Of a stretch of DNA of 64,000 nucleotides, positions 27,867 to 36,413 are shown one piece after another. Source of the stretch: Alphaproteobacteria bacterium (GTDB lineage: Bacteria; Pseudomonadota; Alphaproteobacteria; Caulobacterales; Maricaulaceae). Under the pieces are notes generated by a model that had not been told where the DNA came from, did no database searches, and saw only the letters and a list, made by a program, of their open reading frames with translations. The translations under genes were made by a program, and so were the position numbers. The DNA is taken from NCBI GenBank assembly GCA_018222865.1, contig JAAEZM010000007.1, positions 109,557 to 173,556 of the forward strand, written 5' to 3'. The first letter of the stretch is position 1. Each line of letters starts with the position of its first letter.

Positions 27867-29248
27867 GGGCGGATCGATTGCAGCACATACTGGCCGCCAC
27901 GATTGAGCTGGAAACGCACCGGACCATCCGCATTGGCAACGATCTCGCGGATCTCTGCAATCGTGCTGACGCGAGTGAACTCAACTTCTTCGATGACATC
28001 ACCACTGCGCACCTTGCCCGCCGCATCACTCAGCGGATCCACATCCGTCACCAGCACACCCTCTGCATCCGGGTGGACGCGATATCGACGTCTCAGAGCC
28101 GGGTCGAGCGCGCTCAGCGTCATGCCGTAAATCTCGTTGCCATCAGCAAGAGAGGGATCAATCACCGGCGTATCGCGGCCCTGCGCCTCATCAATGCCCT
28201 CCGCGTCTTCAGCGAGCTCTCCGATCGTCACGGTGCGGGTGAGACGATTATCGCGTCGAATGAGCTCAATCTCGATCTCGCGCCCGATTTCGGTTTCTGC
28301 GACCAGGCGCGGGAAGGAACGGCTATCGCGTACCCGGCGCCCGCCATAGCCGATCACAAGATCGCCCTGGCGCAGATCGGCATCGGCAGCAGGTCCATCG
28401 GGATCAACCCGGGAAATAATGGCGCCATAGGGCGTATCGAGATTGAAGCTCTCGGCAAGTTCCGGGGTTACAGGCTGAACGCTGACACCCAGCCAGCCGC
28501 GACGCGTCTCTCCAAATTCGATCAGCTGATCAACAACACGCATGGCGATATTGGACGGGATGGACAGGGAGATCCCCGCGCTCACACCGGTCGGCGACAG
28601 GATGAGCGTGTTCACACCGATCACATCGCCATCCATATTAAACAAGGGGCCACCGGAATTACCGGTGTTAATCGCGACATCCGACTGGATGTAATCATCA
28701 TAGCGGCCGCCCGCATCACGCCCACGCGCCGAGACGACGCCCGCAGTCAGCGTACCGCCCAGGCCAAATGGATTACCAATCGCGATCACCCAATCGCCAA
28801 CACGCGAGGTATCACTGTCACCGAAAGCGACAAACGGCATGTCTTCGCTGGTCTGCATCCGCAAGACGGCGAGATCGGTGACCGCATCAATGCCAAGCAC
28901 TTCAGCCGGGAAGACCCGCCCATCAGGCAAGGAGACTTCGACTTCATCGGCGCCATCAATGACGTGGTTATTGGTGACCACAATCCCCTCGGCATCAATG
29001 ATGAAACCCGACCCCAGCGAGTTCGCAATGCGCGGTCCGTTGCCGAAAATATCATTGAAGCGTTCAAGCGGAGAGCCTTCGGGAAAGTCCGGCAGTCGAT
29101 CATCGGCATCCAGGCGCTGCGCGGCCGAGATATTCACCACGGCCGGGGATAATCGCTCCGCCAGATCGGCAAAACCATCCGGTGCGGGATGGGCAAAGGC
29201 CGAGGCCGGCGCGAGGATAAGCAAAAAGGCAGCAAGGAAACGCAACAT
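27863..29248 (-). CDS. degP: Periplasmic Do-family serine protease (DegP/DegQ-like)
   Basis: 461 residues from the ATG at 29248, chosen because a signal peptide (LRFLAAFLLILAPASAFA) then begins at once. Trypsin-like domain with triad His95 (TNNHVI), Asp125 (DAVTDLAV) and Ser198 (TGNSGGPL), then two PDZ domains (about 255-350 and 375-461; the second is degenerate). It degrades or chaperones misfolded envelope proteins. A terminator separates it from hflC, and miaA overlaps its stop. DegP versus DegQ/MucD cannot be settled from sequence alone. Confidence 0.9.
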   Translation of the reverse strand: MLRFLAAFLLILAPASAFAHPAPDGFADLAERLSPAVVNISAAQRLDADDRLPDFPEGSPLERFNDIFGNGPRIANSLGSGFIIDAEGIVVTNNHVIDGADEVEVSLPDGRVFPAEVLGIDAVTDLAVLRMQTSEDMPFVAFGDSDTSRVGDWVIAIGNPFGLGGTLTAGVVSARGRDAGGRYDDYIQSDVAINTGNSGGPLFNMDGDVIGVNTLILSPTGVSAGISLSIPSNIAMRVVDQLIEFGETRRGWLGVSVQPVTPELAESFNLDTPYGAIISRVDPDGPAADADLRQGDLVIGYGGRRVRDSRSFPRLVAETEIGREIEIELIRRDNRLTRTVTIGELAEDAEGIDEAQGRDTPVIDPSLADGNEIYGMTLSALDPALRRRYRVHPDAEGVLVTDVDPLSDAAGKVRSGDVIEEVEFTRVSTIAEIREIVANADGPVRFQLNRGGQYVLQSIRP

Positions 29249-29352
29249 GGATGAGCGGCTCTGTCTGATGTTCAAAGATTCGAATATTAACACTTATGAC
29301 CGGGCTGTCGCCCCTGCAGTTGAAGCTCCCGCAGAACAAATCAAGGGCTGAC

Positions 29353-29384
29353 AAAAGAAAACAGCCCCGCACATGGCGGAGCCG
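29353..29384 (-). terminator. Intrinsic terminator downstream of hflC
   Basis: On the minus strand GCTCCGC, a short loop, GCGGGGC, then TGTTTTCTTTT. One G-U pair in a seven-base-pair stem. It lies 30 bases past the hflC stop and before degP, so it should end the thyA-folA-hflK-hflC transcript. Confidence 0.75.
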
Positions 29385-29413
29385 TTTCCATTAGATTGCA
29401 GAGCTGTCAGCCT

Positions 29414-30292
29414 TTACTGGCCAGTCTGGCTCTGGAAATAGCCGAAGAACTCACTGTCCGGCGGGATCACGATCGGCGTGCCCTCCTGGATGGCCAGCTC
29501 ATAGGCCTGCATGGTGCGATAGAATTCAAAGAAGTCCGTATCACGCCCATAGGCCGCAGCATAAATAGCGTTACGCTGAGCATCACCCTCACCTCGGATC
29601 CGCTCTGATTCAGCGCGGGCCTCAGCCTGGATAATGGTTGCTTCACGATCCGCATCAGCCCGGATTTCCGTGGCCAGCTGCTCACCTTCGGCGCGGATGC
29701 GCGCAGCTTCCTGCTCACGCTCTGAGCGCATACGCTGGAAGACGCGTTCAGCAATCTGGGTCGGCAAGTCAGCGCGCAGGATACGCACATCGACAACCTC
29801 AATGCCCAGATCCTGGGTGGCGACCTGAGCTTCCACCGCAAGCTGGACGCGTTCCATCAACTCGGCGCGCTGGCCAGAGATAACGTCCTGGGACGGAATG
29901 GAGGCGATCACACCCCGCAGGCTGTCATCCATGATGGACCGAAGCCGCAGCTCCGCGCCGGCCTCATTGCGAACCGTCTGATAGAAGCGCAGCGGGCTCG
30001 TAATGCGATAACGCAGGAAAGCATCCACAACGAGACGCACCTGGTCAGAGGCCTGGATCTCTTCCGGGCGCATGTCGAATTCAACATTACGCTTGTCGAA
30101 GATCAGCACTTCATTGACGAAGGGCAATTTGAAATGGAGGCCTGGATCGGCGTTCCCGGGCGCATTCACCTCACGAACCGGATCACCGAATTGCAGGACC
30201 AGCGCCTGTTCGCGTTCATTGACCGTAAACACGCTCTGCAGACCGACGAATGAGCCGGCGACGAGAATAACAATTACAAGAGTGCGAAACAT
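29414..30292 (-). CDS. hflC: HflC, FtsH protease regulator
   Basis: 292 residues. N-terminal membrane anchor (about 3-20), SPFH/Band-7 domain (about 20-200), then a helical Ala/Glu/Arg-rich region (RIRAEGEQLATEIRADADRE). HflC and HflK form a membrane cage around FtsH that controls membrane-protein degradation. The start overlaps the hflK stop by one base (TAATG). Confidence 0.95.
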   Translation of the reverse strand: MFRTLVIVILVAGSFVGLQSVFTVNEREQALVLQFGDPVREVNAPGNADPGLHFKLPFVNEVLIFDKRNVEFDMRPEEIQASDQVRLVVDAFLRYRITSPLRFYQTVRNEAGAELRLRSIMDDSLRGVIASIPSQDVISGQRAELMERVQLAVEAQVATQDLGIEVVDVRILRADLPTQIAERVFQRMRSEREQEAARIRAEGEQLATEIRADADREATIIQAEARAESERIRGEGDAQRNAIYAAAYGRDTDFFEFYRTMQAYELAIQEGTPIVIPPDSEFFGYFQSQTGQ

Positions 30293-31428
30293 TAGTTATT
30301 CCCCCGCGTACGATTTTGACCCAGCTGATCAAGCGGCAGGTAAGGCACTGCGCCAGCCTGACCGTCCAGCAAGAGCAGGTCGGATCGGCCAATAATCAGT
30401 TCCATTGTTTCCAGATACATACGCTGACGGGTCACGTCCGGTGCCTGAACGTATTCATCGAAGATCGCGTTGAAGCGGTCAGCATCACCTTGCGCCTGAG
30501 CAATCACGGAGTCGCGATAGGCTTGGGCAGACTGGGTCAGCTGGGCGGCAACACCACGAGCAGCCGGGATGACCTGGTTGGCATGAGCGGTCGCTTGCAG
30601 ACGTGCACGCTCAGCATCCTGCTCGGCCACGTCAACATCGCGGAACGCATCGATCACGCTGGCTGGCGGCTGGGCTGTCTGCAGGTTGATCTGCAGGATC
30701 TGGATACCGGCCTCGTACTCGTTCAGCGTTTCCTGGACGAGTTCACGCGTCCGGCGGGAGACCTCGCCACGACCGTCCGTGATGATGAATTCTAGCTCTG
30801 AGGTGCCGATAACCTCACGCATTGCACTTTCCGAAACCGCACGCACCGTGCCTTCCGGATTGCGAACGTTGAAGAGGTAGTCGCGAACACCGTCGGCATA
30901 GGACAGGTCGACACGCCACTGAACAGCGAAGTCGATATCAACGATATTCTGATCCCGCGTCAGCATCTGGCCTTCCGGACCATTGCCGATGGTGAGGGAT
31001 TGGGTCGTTGTGACTTCCGGACGCAAGACCGTTTCGATCGGAGTCGGGAGTTTGAAGTGCAGGCCCGGCTGAGTGGTGCGGTTGTATTCGCCAAAGCGCA
31101 ATACGACACCATTCTGGTTCGGCCCAACCTGATAAATGCCCGATGTGGCAAACCAGATACCGATCAAGACCAGAATAATCAGGCTGAAGCCAACAGCGCC
31201 AGCACCGCCGCCGCCCTTTTTGCCGTCACCGCCTGATCCGGATCCACCGAACCATTTGCGCAGGCTGTCCTGCATTTGACGGACGACTTCGTCGAGATCC
31301 GGCGGCTGTTGCCCGCCACCGCCGCCACCTTGCGGACGCTGGCCCCAAGGGTTCTGGCCGTTATTATTGCCGCCGCCGGAGCCCCAAGGGCCTCCGCCGC
31401 CGCCACCCTGATTATCATTCCATGGCAT
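30292..31428 (-). CDS. hflK: HflK, FtsH protease regulator
   Basis: 378 residues. The Gly/Gln/Asn-rich cytoplasmic head (about 1-45, with poly-Gly runs) is typical of HflK; a membrane helix at about 80-100 and an SPFH domain (about 105-280) follow, then a helical tail. Partner of HflC around FtsH. It lies 126 bases downstream of folA on the same strand and is coupled to hflC. Confidence 0.95.
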   Translation of the reverse strand: MPWNDNQGGGGGGPWGSGGGNNNGQNPWGQRPQGGGGGGQQPPDLDEVVRQMQDSLRKWFGGSGSGGDGKKGGGGAGAVGFSLIILVLIGIWFATSGIYQVGPNQNGVVLRFGEYNRTTQPGLHFKLPTPIETVLRPEVTTTQSLTIGNGPEGQMLTRDQNIVDIDFAVQWRVDLSYADGVRDYLFNVRNPEGTVRAVSESAMREVIGTSELEFIITDGRGEVSRRTRELVQETLNEYEAGIQILQINLQTAQPPASVIDAFRDVDVAEQDAERARLQATAHANQVIPAARGVAAQLTQSAQAYRDSVIAQAQGDADRFNAIFDEYVQAPDVTRQRMYLETMELIIGRSDLLLLDGQAGAVPYLPLDQLGQNRTRGNN

Positions 31429-31554
31429 GGATGAGATCGATCCTCATGTCTACAAATATGCTTATTGGACTAAATGTACCGAAGCGATGCCCGGTTCAAG
31501 ACTGGTACTGAGGGACGCGCGGCACAGGAATCCCCCCCTTCCTGCCGACCGCGC

Positions 31555-32076
31555 TCAGGCGCGTTCAAGCGCCCTGAAAACAAAGGCGTGGTCATCTGCC
31601 TCACCGGCAGCATAAACCTCTCGGCCCAGTTCAGACCAGCCCGCTTCATCAAATTCAGGAAAAACCGCTTCGCCAACGGGCTCCGCATCGACCTCGGTCA
31701 GATAAAGACGGTCGGCCAGAGCCAGGGTCGCGGCATAGACATTCGCGCCCCCAATAACGAAGACTTCATCCACCTGATCCTGGTTGGCCTGCATGAAGGC
31801 GGCTTCAAAGGCAGCGCCCATATCGCCGACCACGTGCGCCCCTTCGGCGCGATAGCCGGCCTGACGGGTGACGACGATATTCAGCCGCCCAGGCAAGGGC
31901 CGCCTTGGCAGGCTCTCCCAGGTTTTCCGCCCCATAATCACCGGCTTGCCGCGCGTGACGGCCTTGAACAGTTTGAGATCGGAGGATAACCGCCAGGGCA
32001 AATCACCATCGGAACCGATGACATTATTTCGGCCACGCGCCGCGATGAGAGAGATTTTGGGGACGATGGTGGGCAT
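31555..32076 (-). CDS. folA: Dihydrofolate reductase
   Basis: 173 residues. Opens ISLIAARGRNNVIGSDGDLPWRL, the substrate loop with the active-site Asp/Trp region, then VIMGRKTWESLP and, later, VFVIGGANVYAATL, which binds NADPH. It reduces dihydrofolate made by the neighbouring thymidylate synthase. It starts five bases after the thyA stop. Confidence 0.96.
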   Translation of the reverse strand: MPTIVPKISLIAARGRNNVIGSDGDLPWRLSSDLKLFKAVTRGKPVIMGRKTWESLPRRPLPGRLNIVVTRQAGYRAEGAHVVGDMGAAFEAAFMQANQDQVDEVFVIGGANVYAATLALADRLYLTEVDAEPVGEAVFPEFDEAGWSELGREVYAAGEADDHAFVFRALERA

Positions 32077-32081
32077 CAGCG

Positions 32082-32927
32082 CTAGACCGCCACCGGCGCG
32101 GCAATGCGCGGATGCGGGTCATAGTTTTCCAGCGCAAAATCCTCGTATTCGAAGGTAAAGAGATCCATCCGCTCCGGATTGATCTTCAGCTGCGGCAAAG
32201 CCCGCGGCGTGCGCGAGAGCTGCTCGTTCACCTGATCAATATGGTTCGAATAAATATGCGCATCGCCAAAGGTATGGATGTATTCGCCTGGCTCCAGCCC
32301 GCAGACTTGCGCCATCATCATGGTCAGCAAGGCATAGGAGGCGATATTGAACGGCACGCCGAGGAAAAGATCCGCCGAGCGCTGATAGAGCTGGCAGCTC
32401 AGCTTCCCATTGGCGACATTGAATTGGTAAAGCGTGTGACAGGGCGGCAGGGCCATATTCGGCACATCGGCCGGGTTCCAGCCGGACACAATATGGCGGC
32501 GTGAGGCCGGATTGGTCTTGATCTGCTCAACAAGACCGGCGAGCTGGTCGATCAACTGACCGTCAGGCCCCTCCCAGCGGCGCCATTGCTTGCCATAAAC
32601 CGGGCCGAGATCGCCATTTTCATCCGCCCATTCATCCCAGATCGATACGCCACGCTCCTGCAGCCAGCGCACATTCGTATCGCCGCGCAGGAACCAGAGG
32701 AGTTCCAAGGCAATCGACTTGAAATGTACCTTCTTGGTGGTCAAAAGCGGAAAGCCTTGCGACAGATCACAGCGGATTTGCCGGCCGAACACCGACAATG
32801 TGCCCGTCCCCGTACGGTCTTCCTGCTCGACGCCATTGGTCATGACATCACGCAAAAGCTCAAGATAAGCCGCCTCGATTTGCGAGGTCTGGGTGCCTGC
32901 GGCGACAGGGCTTGCAAGATCGGCCAT
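32082..32927 (-). CDS. thyA: Thymidylate synthase (ThyA type)
   Basis: 281 residues, about 17 longer than E. coli ThyA at the N-terminus. Catalytic Cys163 in [10 protein letters not shown], the phosphate-binding [10 protein letters not shown], and [18 protein letters not shown]. It methylates dUMP to dTMP with methylene-tetrahydrofolate, producing dihydrofolate recycled by FolA, the next gene. First in thyA-folA-hflK-hflC. The divergent interval to the VOC gene (32928-33190) should hold its promoter; I see nothing else there. Confidence 0.97.
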   Translation of the reverse strand: MADLASPVAAGTQTSQIEAAYLELLRDVMTNGVEQEDRTGTGTLSVFGRQIRCDLSQGFPLLTTKKVHFKSIALELLWFLRGDTNVRWLQERGVSIWDEWADENGDLGPVYGKQWRRWEGPDGQLIDQLAGLVEQIKTNPASRRHIVSGWNPADVPNMALPPCHTLYQFNVANGKLSCQLYQRSADLFLGVPFNIASYALLTMMMAQVCGLEPGEYIHTFGDAHIYSNHIDQVNEQLSRTPRALPQLKINPERMDLFTFEYEDFALENYDPHPRIAAPVAV

Positions 32928-33190
32928 CCAGTTTCACTCCGGGCTGTGCGTTCCTGTCTAACATAATGCCGATTCGCATCGCCGCATCCCCTTCCCGCCT
33001 CTCCTGACCACACCTTGTCAGGGGGTGCACCCACCTATCGGATTTGTGACTTGCGCTCGGGGCGGGAGTGCGCGACCATGAGAACATAATGGGAACAAAT
33101 AAGACGCTTCCCATCCTTTCTACCGATGCCCGGTCAGATCCGACGATATCCGGGTAGTGGCATCAAATTGTAATATTACGGAGAAAGACC

Positions 33191-33562
33191 ATGCTGGGTT
33201 ATGTAACGCTGGGTACGAATGACATTCAAAAAGCGGCGGAGTTCTACGACAAGATCTGCGCGGAATTCGGCGTGGGCCGGATGATGGAAGACGAGAACTT
33301 CATCGCCTGGGCCGATCCGGCGACCGGCGGCTGCGGCGTCGGCCTGACCAAACCCTTTGACGGCCAGCCCGCTACGGTCGGCAATGGCGTGATGATCGCT
33401 TTCCAGGCCAAGGATAAGGAACAGGTCGACAAGGTCTATAACCTCGCCATTGAACTCGGCGCCAAGGATGAAGGCCCCGCCGGCCCGCGCGGCGACGGCT
33501 CTTTCTACGCTGGCTATTTCCGCGACCCGGACGGCCATAAGTGCAATGTCTTCTGCATGTAA
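33191..33562 (+). CDS. VOC-family (glyoxalase-fold) protein
   Basis: 123 residues, one vicinal-oxygen-chelate domain of two beta-alpha-beta-beta-beta units: MLGYVTLGTNDIQKAAEFYD opens the first, and GYFRDPDGHKCNVFC closes the second. The N-terminal TLGTN lacks the usual first metal His, so metal catalysis is doubtful; a binding or antioxidant-resistance role is also possible. ACGGAGAAAG provides a ribosome site. A strong terminator follows, making it monocistronic. The specific substrate is unknown. Confidence 0.88.
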   Translation: MLGYVTLGTNDIQKAAEFYDKICAEFGVGRMMEDENFIAWADPATGGCGVGLTKPFDGQPATVGNGVMIAFQAKDKEQVDKVYNLAIELGAKDEGPAGPRGDGSFYAGYFRDPDGHKCNVFCM

Positions 33563-33585
33563 GACGCGCAACGCCTGAACACGAC

Positions 33586-33622
33586 AAAGCCGGGATCAGC
33601 AAAAGCTGGCCCCGGCTTTTTT
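33586..33622 (+). terminator. Intrinsic terminator after the VOC gene
   Basis: AAAGCCGGG, a 16-base loop, CCCGGCTTTTTT, 23 bases after the stop. Confidence 0.85.
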
Positions 33623-33736
33623 GTGTCGCGCCATGCGGCACAAGCACTACGTACAGGTTTGAGGCGCAATGCCTCGCCCCCCCACTCACCCCGCCGCTTG
33701 ACGCGGCCGCCCGCTCAATGCTCCGCTGATCGCGCT

Positions 33737-34822
33737 ATGGGGAAACAGGCAGATACCGATATGACGGCGGAGCGCACGGAGGCGGTCGAGTATTGCGCGA
33801 ATTGCGGGGCGGTGCTGACGGGGCCGTTTTGTGCGCAATGCGGGCAGGCCAGGGAAGATATTCGCCGACCGGCCTGGCATCTTCTGACGGATTTGCTGGG
33901 CAGCCTGTTTGCCTGGGAAGGCAAGTTCTTCACCACCCTCGCCGCCCTCATCCGGCGGCCGGGCCAGGTGGCGCGGGCCTATGTCGACGGCAAGCGCAAT
34001 AGCTATACGGCGCCGATCCGGATCTATCTGATTTTCTCGGTGGCCTTCTTTATCCTCATGTCGCTCGGCGGTGTCCGCGTGGTCGGGGTGGAGATCTTTC
34101 CTGATGCCGATACCGTCCGGGCGCTCGACCCTGAAGTGATCGCGCAAAGACGCGCTGTGCTGGAGGATGAGAACAGGCCGGCGCCCGCGGCGCTGATATC
34201 ACCGGATTCGATACAATCCTCTTGCGGGGTATTGCCGGGCCACGATGAGATTGATCCGTCCGGACGCCTCGTCCTGGCCAGGGACACGGATGTGACGATT
34301 GAGCTTTTCCAGTTTGGCCAGACACCGGAAGGCCGCCTCATCCCGGACGATCCGCCCGGCTGCATCACGGCGTTTGACGTGGCCGATGGCATACCCGGTT
34401 TTGCAAGCGCCGGCCTGCTGGCGACGCAAAGCCCGGAATTGTTTGAAAACCGGATTTCGACGGCCGCTACGCAATCACTCCTGATCATGGTCATCGCCTA
34501 TGCCGGGCTGAACCTCATCATGCATCCGCGACGGCGTGTGATCGAGCATTTGATCTATTCGCTCTACTGGCATGTGCCCTATTTGACCGTGGTGGCGGTG
34601 CTCATCGGTCTGGGCCGGCTGGCGCAGGGCTCAATGCCTGCCTTGATTGCTCTCGCAGCCCTCGGAGCGACTGGCATTCTTGTGCTGCAATGGCTCTATG
34701 ATCGAGGCTTTTACGGCTCCAGCCGGATCGGCGCCGCGCTGCGCAGTATCGGGCTGCAATTTGCCTATATCCTCCTTGTCGCCATTGTTGCGCTGGTTTT
34801 GGTTCTCTTCTCAGCGGTCTAG
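33737..34822 (+). CDS. DUF3667-type membrane protein with N-terminal zinc ribbon
   Basis: 361 residues from the ATG at 33737; the ATG at 33761 is an alternative, and neither has a good ribosome site. Residues about 18-36 read EYCANCGAVLTGPFCAQCGQ, two CxxC pairs of a zinc ribbon. A conserved stretch follows (FAWEGKFFTTLAALIRRPGQVARAYVDGKRNSYTAPIRIYLIFS), the hallmark of DUF3667, and then four or more membrane segments. A polar loop of about 130 residues separates the first membrane helix from the later ones. Function of the family is unknown. It sits just upstream of the tmRNA gene. Confidence 0.82.
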   Translation: MGKQADTDMTAERTEAVEYCANCGAVLTGPFCAQCGQAREDIRRPAWHLLTDLLGSLFAWEGKFFTTLAALIRRPGQVARAYVDGKRNSYTAPIRIYLIFSVAFFILMSLGGVRVVGVEIFPDADTVRALDPEVIAQRRAVLEDENRPAPAALISPDSIQSSCGVLPGHDEIDPSGRLVLARDTDVTIELFQFGQTPEGRLIPDDPPGCITAFDVADGIPGFASAGLLATQSPELFENRISTAATQSLLIMVIAYAGLNLIMHPRRRVIEHLIYSLYWHVPYLTVVAVLIGLGRLAQGSMPALIALAALGATGILVLQWLYDRGFYGSSRIGAALRSIGLQFAYILLVAIVALVLVLFSAV

Positions 34823-34860
34823 ATCCACCTGACGGTCTTTCGCCGAGGCCCCCGATACCC

Positions 34861-34866
34861 TATATT
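34861..34866 (+). promoter_or_regulatory. Probable -10 element of the tmRNA gene
   Basis: TATATT at 34861-34866, about seven bases before the inferred 5' end of the tmRNA precursor. No convincing -35 element is visible 17 bases upstream, so the assignment is tentative. Confidence 0.4.
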
Positions 34867-34871
34867 GAGGG

Positions 34872-35240
34872 TGCCGGTTCGCTGGCTATGGCGATAAACG
34901 CACACGTAATAACCGGACTGGACCCGGGGGCAGTACCCGGCGGCTCCACCAAATCCTCCCTGTGAAAGCAGGGAACAGACCCGAACCGGTGTTGACTGGC
35001 GAGGGTCATTATGGGGGCCGAAACAGGATCGACAGACGGGTAAAGGTGATCGCTTTCGCTCGGGTGAGGCCCGTTACAGGCTCGATTTGAATAGTTGCTA
35101 ATGACAACTACGCTGAAGAGGTCGCTCTCGCTGCATAAGCAGTGCGGGTAATCTCGCTTAAAACTCCTATTCCCTTTAGCCGGAATAGGCGGGGCTCGGA
35201 GGCGCCTGGCAACAGAAGCCTCCACTTTCACTCCAGACCT
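34872..35240 (+). ncRNA. ssrA: Two-piece (circularly permuted) tmRNA
   Basis: Acceptor piece first, ending GGCTCCACCA at 34951, with the T-arm-like GGACCCGGGGGCAGTACCCGG before it. After an intervening segment of about 62 bases, the coding piece begins at 35014 with GGGGCCGAAACAGGATCGAC. The two ends pair as a seven-base-pair acceptor stem (GGGGCCG with CGGCUCC, one G-U), and ATCGC at 35049-35053 can pair with GCGAT at 34891-34895. The tag frame runs 35097-35138 and encodes ANDNYAEEVALAA plus stop; with the charged alanine the tag is close to the Caulobacter tag (AANDNFAEEFAVAA, from memory). It rescues stalled ribosomes. The outer ends are approximate. Protein frames across it are spurious. 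Confidence 0.93.
35097..35138 (+). other. tmRNA proteolysis-tag reading frame
   Basis: Thirteen codons and TAA, encoding ANDNYAEEVALAA. The C-terminal LAA or VAA-type ending is what ClpX recognises, and the N-terminal AANDNY part is what an alpha-type SspB adaptor would bind. The resume codon is GCT. Confidence 0.9.
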
Positions 35241-35270
35241 CGATATCGCGCGAATCCGGCCCTCGACTTC

Positions 35271-35290
35271 CCGCCTGGCAGGCATTTTTC
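35271..35290 (+). terminator. Possible weak terminator after tmRNA
   Basis: GCCT-GGC-AGGC followed by ATTTTT. The stem is only four or five base pairs, so this is tentative; no better terminator is visible before sspB. Confidence 0.3.
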
Positions 35291-35418
35291 GCTCGGGACG
35301 CGCGTGCCTGTGACGCGTTTCGCGCATCGAGATACGGATTGCAGTAGAACGCACGGATTTCGTTGACCTGAAGCCGTCCTCAGGTACCCTCCCTCTTCGG
35401 GAGACCGGGGGAAATGAG

Positions 35419-35913
35419 ATGGCAAAAGACCTGATGCGCTATGATGTGATGGCGCAAGAAGCGCTTCGCGGCGTGGTTAGACAGGCATTGATCAAGGCTG
35501 GTGGACCGGGTGGTCTGCCGGGTCAGCATCATTTTTACATCACTTTCCGGACCCGCGGCAAAGGCGTCGATATCGACCCAAGTCTGCTGGAGAAATATCC
35601 GGAAGAGATGACCATCGTCCTTGAGCACCAGTTTTGGGATCTTGATGTCACGGAAGCCGGTTTCGAAGTCACACTGAAATTCTCCGGTGTACCGAAATAC
35701 CTCAAAGTGCCGTTTACGGCCGTGTCGCGCTTCCATGATCCAAGCGTTGGCTTCCACCTTCAGTTTGAAGCTGATGAGGACATGCCAGCGCCCGAAGCTG
35801 CGGCGCCCGAAGCCGATAATGCTGAGCCGCTGGAGGCTGAGGCGGCTCCGGCCAAGACCGGAAGTGATGAAGGCGCCCAGGTCGTCAGCCTGGACAGCTT
35901 CCGCAAGAAGTAA
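35419..35913 (+). CDS. sspB: ClpXP adaptor SspB, alphaproteobacterial type
   Basis: 164 residues. The folded domain (about 1-115) carries RYDVMAQEALRGVVRQAL, LPGQHHFYITFRT and VPKYLKVPFTAVSRFHDPSVGF, the stretches I associate with SspB-alpha. A flexible Ala/Glu/Pro linker leads to the C-terminal VVSLDSFRKK, the ClpX-docking tail. It delivers ssrA-tagged proteins to ClpXP. GGGGGAAATGAG precedes the ATG. The gene lies next to the tmRNA gene that makes its substrate tag, and its stop overlaps the next start (TAATG). Confidence 0.93.
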   Translation: MAKDLMRYDVMAQEALRGVVRQALIKAGGPGGLPGQHHFYITFRTRGKGVDIDPSLLEKYPEEMTIVLEHQFWDLDVTEAGFEVTLKFSGVPKYLKVPFTAVSRFHDPSVGFHLQFEADEDMPAPEAAAPEADNAEPLEAEAAPAKTGSDEGAQVVSLDSFRKK

Positions 35914-36413
35914 TGTCTTCAGACACGCCTGCACCTGCAGATCTCAAGGATAAGTCACGCGACATTATCCCCCTGAGCGATGAAGATATTCGCGTTGCGC
36001 TCGACCAGATCGGAGCGCATGAACATGCTGCCGAGTTGCTTGGCTTCAACGCGTTGGAGTTTTCCGTCGAGGAAGGCTGGATAGAAGCGGCCTTCAATCC
36101 TGATCCGCGCACAGCCAATTTGCGTGGCGGTGTCCAGGGCGGGATGATTTGCGCCATTCTTGACGAGGTGATGTCGCTGTCGGCTGTTGTGGCAGAACGG
36201 TTCACGGTGGGTGTTCCGACCTTGGAACTCAAAACGAGTTTTCTTGCTCCCTTACCGCTCGGGCCCTGCCGGGCGCGCGGACAGATTGTGCGTATCGGCC
36301 GCAATGTCGGTTTTATGGAAGGCACGGTCTGGACGAATGATGGCATTGTCGCAGCGAAAGGGACGGCCACCTGCCAGGTCCGCCGGTCCTCGCGCATCAA
36401 GGTTCCAGAATGA
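35913..36413 (+). CDS. PaaI-family hotdog thioesterase
   Basis: 166 residues, one hotdog domain (about 45-155). GGVQGGMICAILDEVMSLSA contains the conserved glycine turn and the catalytic acidic residue (Asp of LDE) seen in PaaI/YdiI-type acyl-CoA thioesterases, and TVWTNDGIVAAKGTATCQV closes the domain. Acyl-CoA substrate unknown. The start shares a base with the sspB stop (TAATG) and its stop overlaps the MFS start (ATGA), so sspB, this gene and the MFS gene are coupled. Confidence 0.88.
   Translation: MSSDTPAPADLKDKSRDIIPLSDEDIRVALDQIGAHEHAAELLGFNALEFSVEEGWIEAAFNPDPRTANLRGGVQGGMICAILDEVMSLSAVVAERFTVGVPTLELKTSFLAPLPLGPCRARGQIVRIGRNVGFMEGTVWTNDGIVAAKGTATCQVRRSSRIKVPE

Noticed and set aside
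27857-29152. Long plus-strand open frame opposite the degP-like gene
   Set aside because: Antisense shadow; the catalytic triad and PDZ domains read on the minus strand.
34860-35354. Minus-strand open frame across the tmRNA
   Set aside because: The region is explained by tmRNA structure: CCA end, paired acceptor stem and tag frame.
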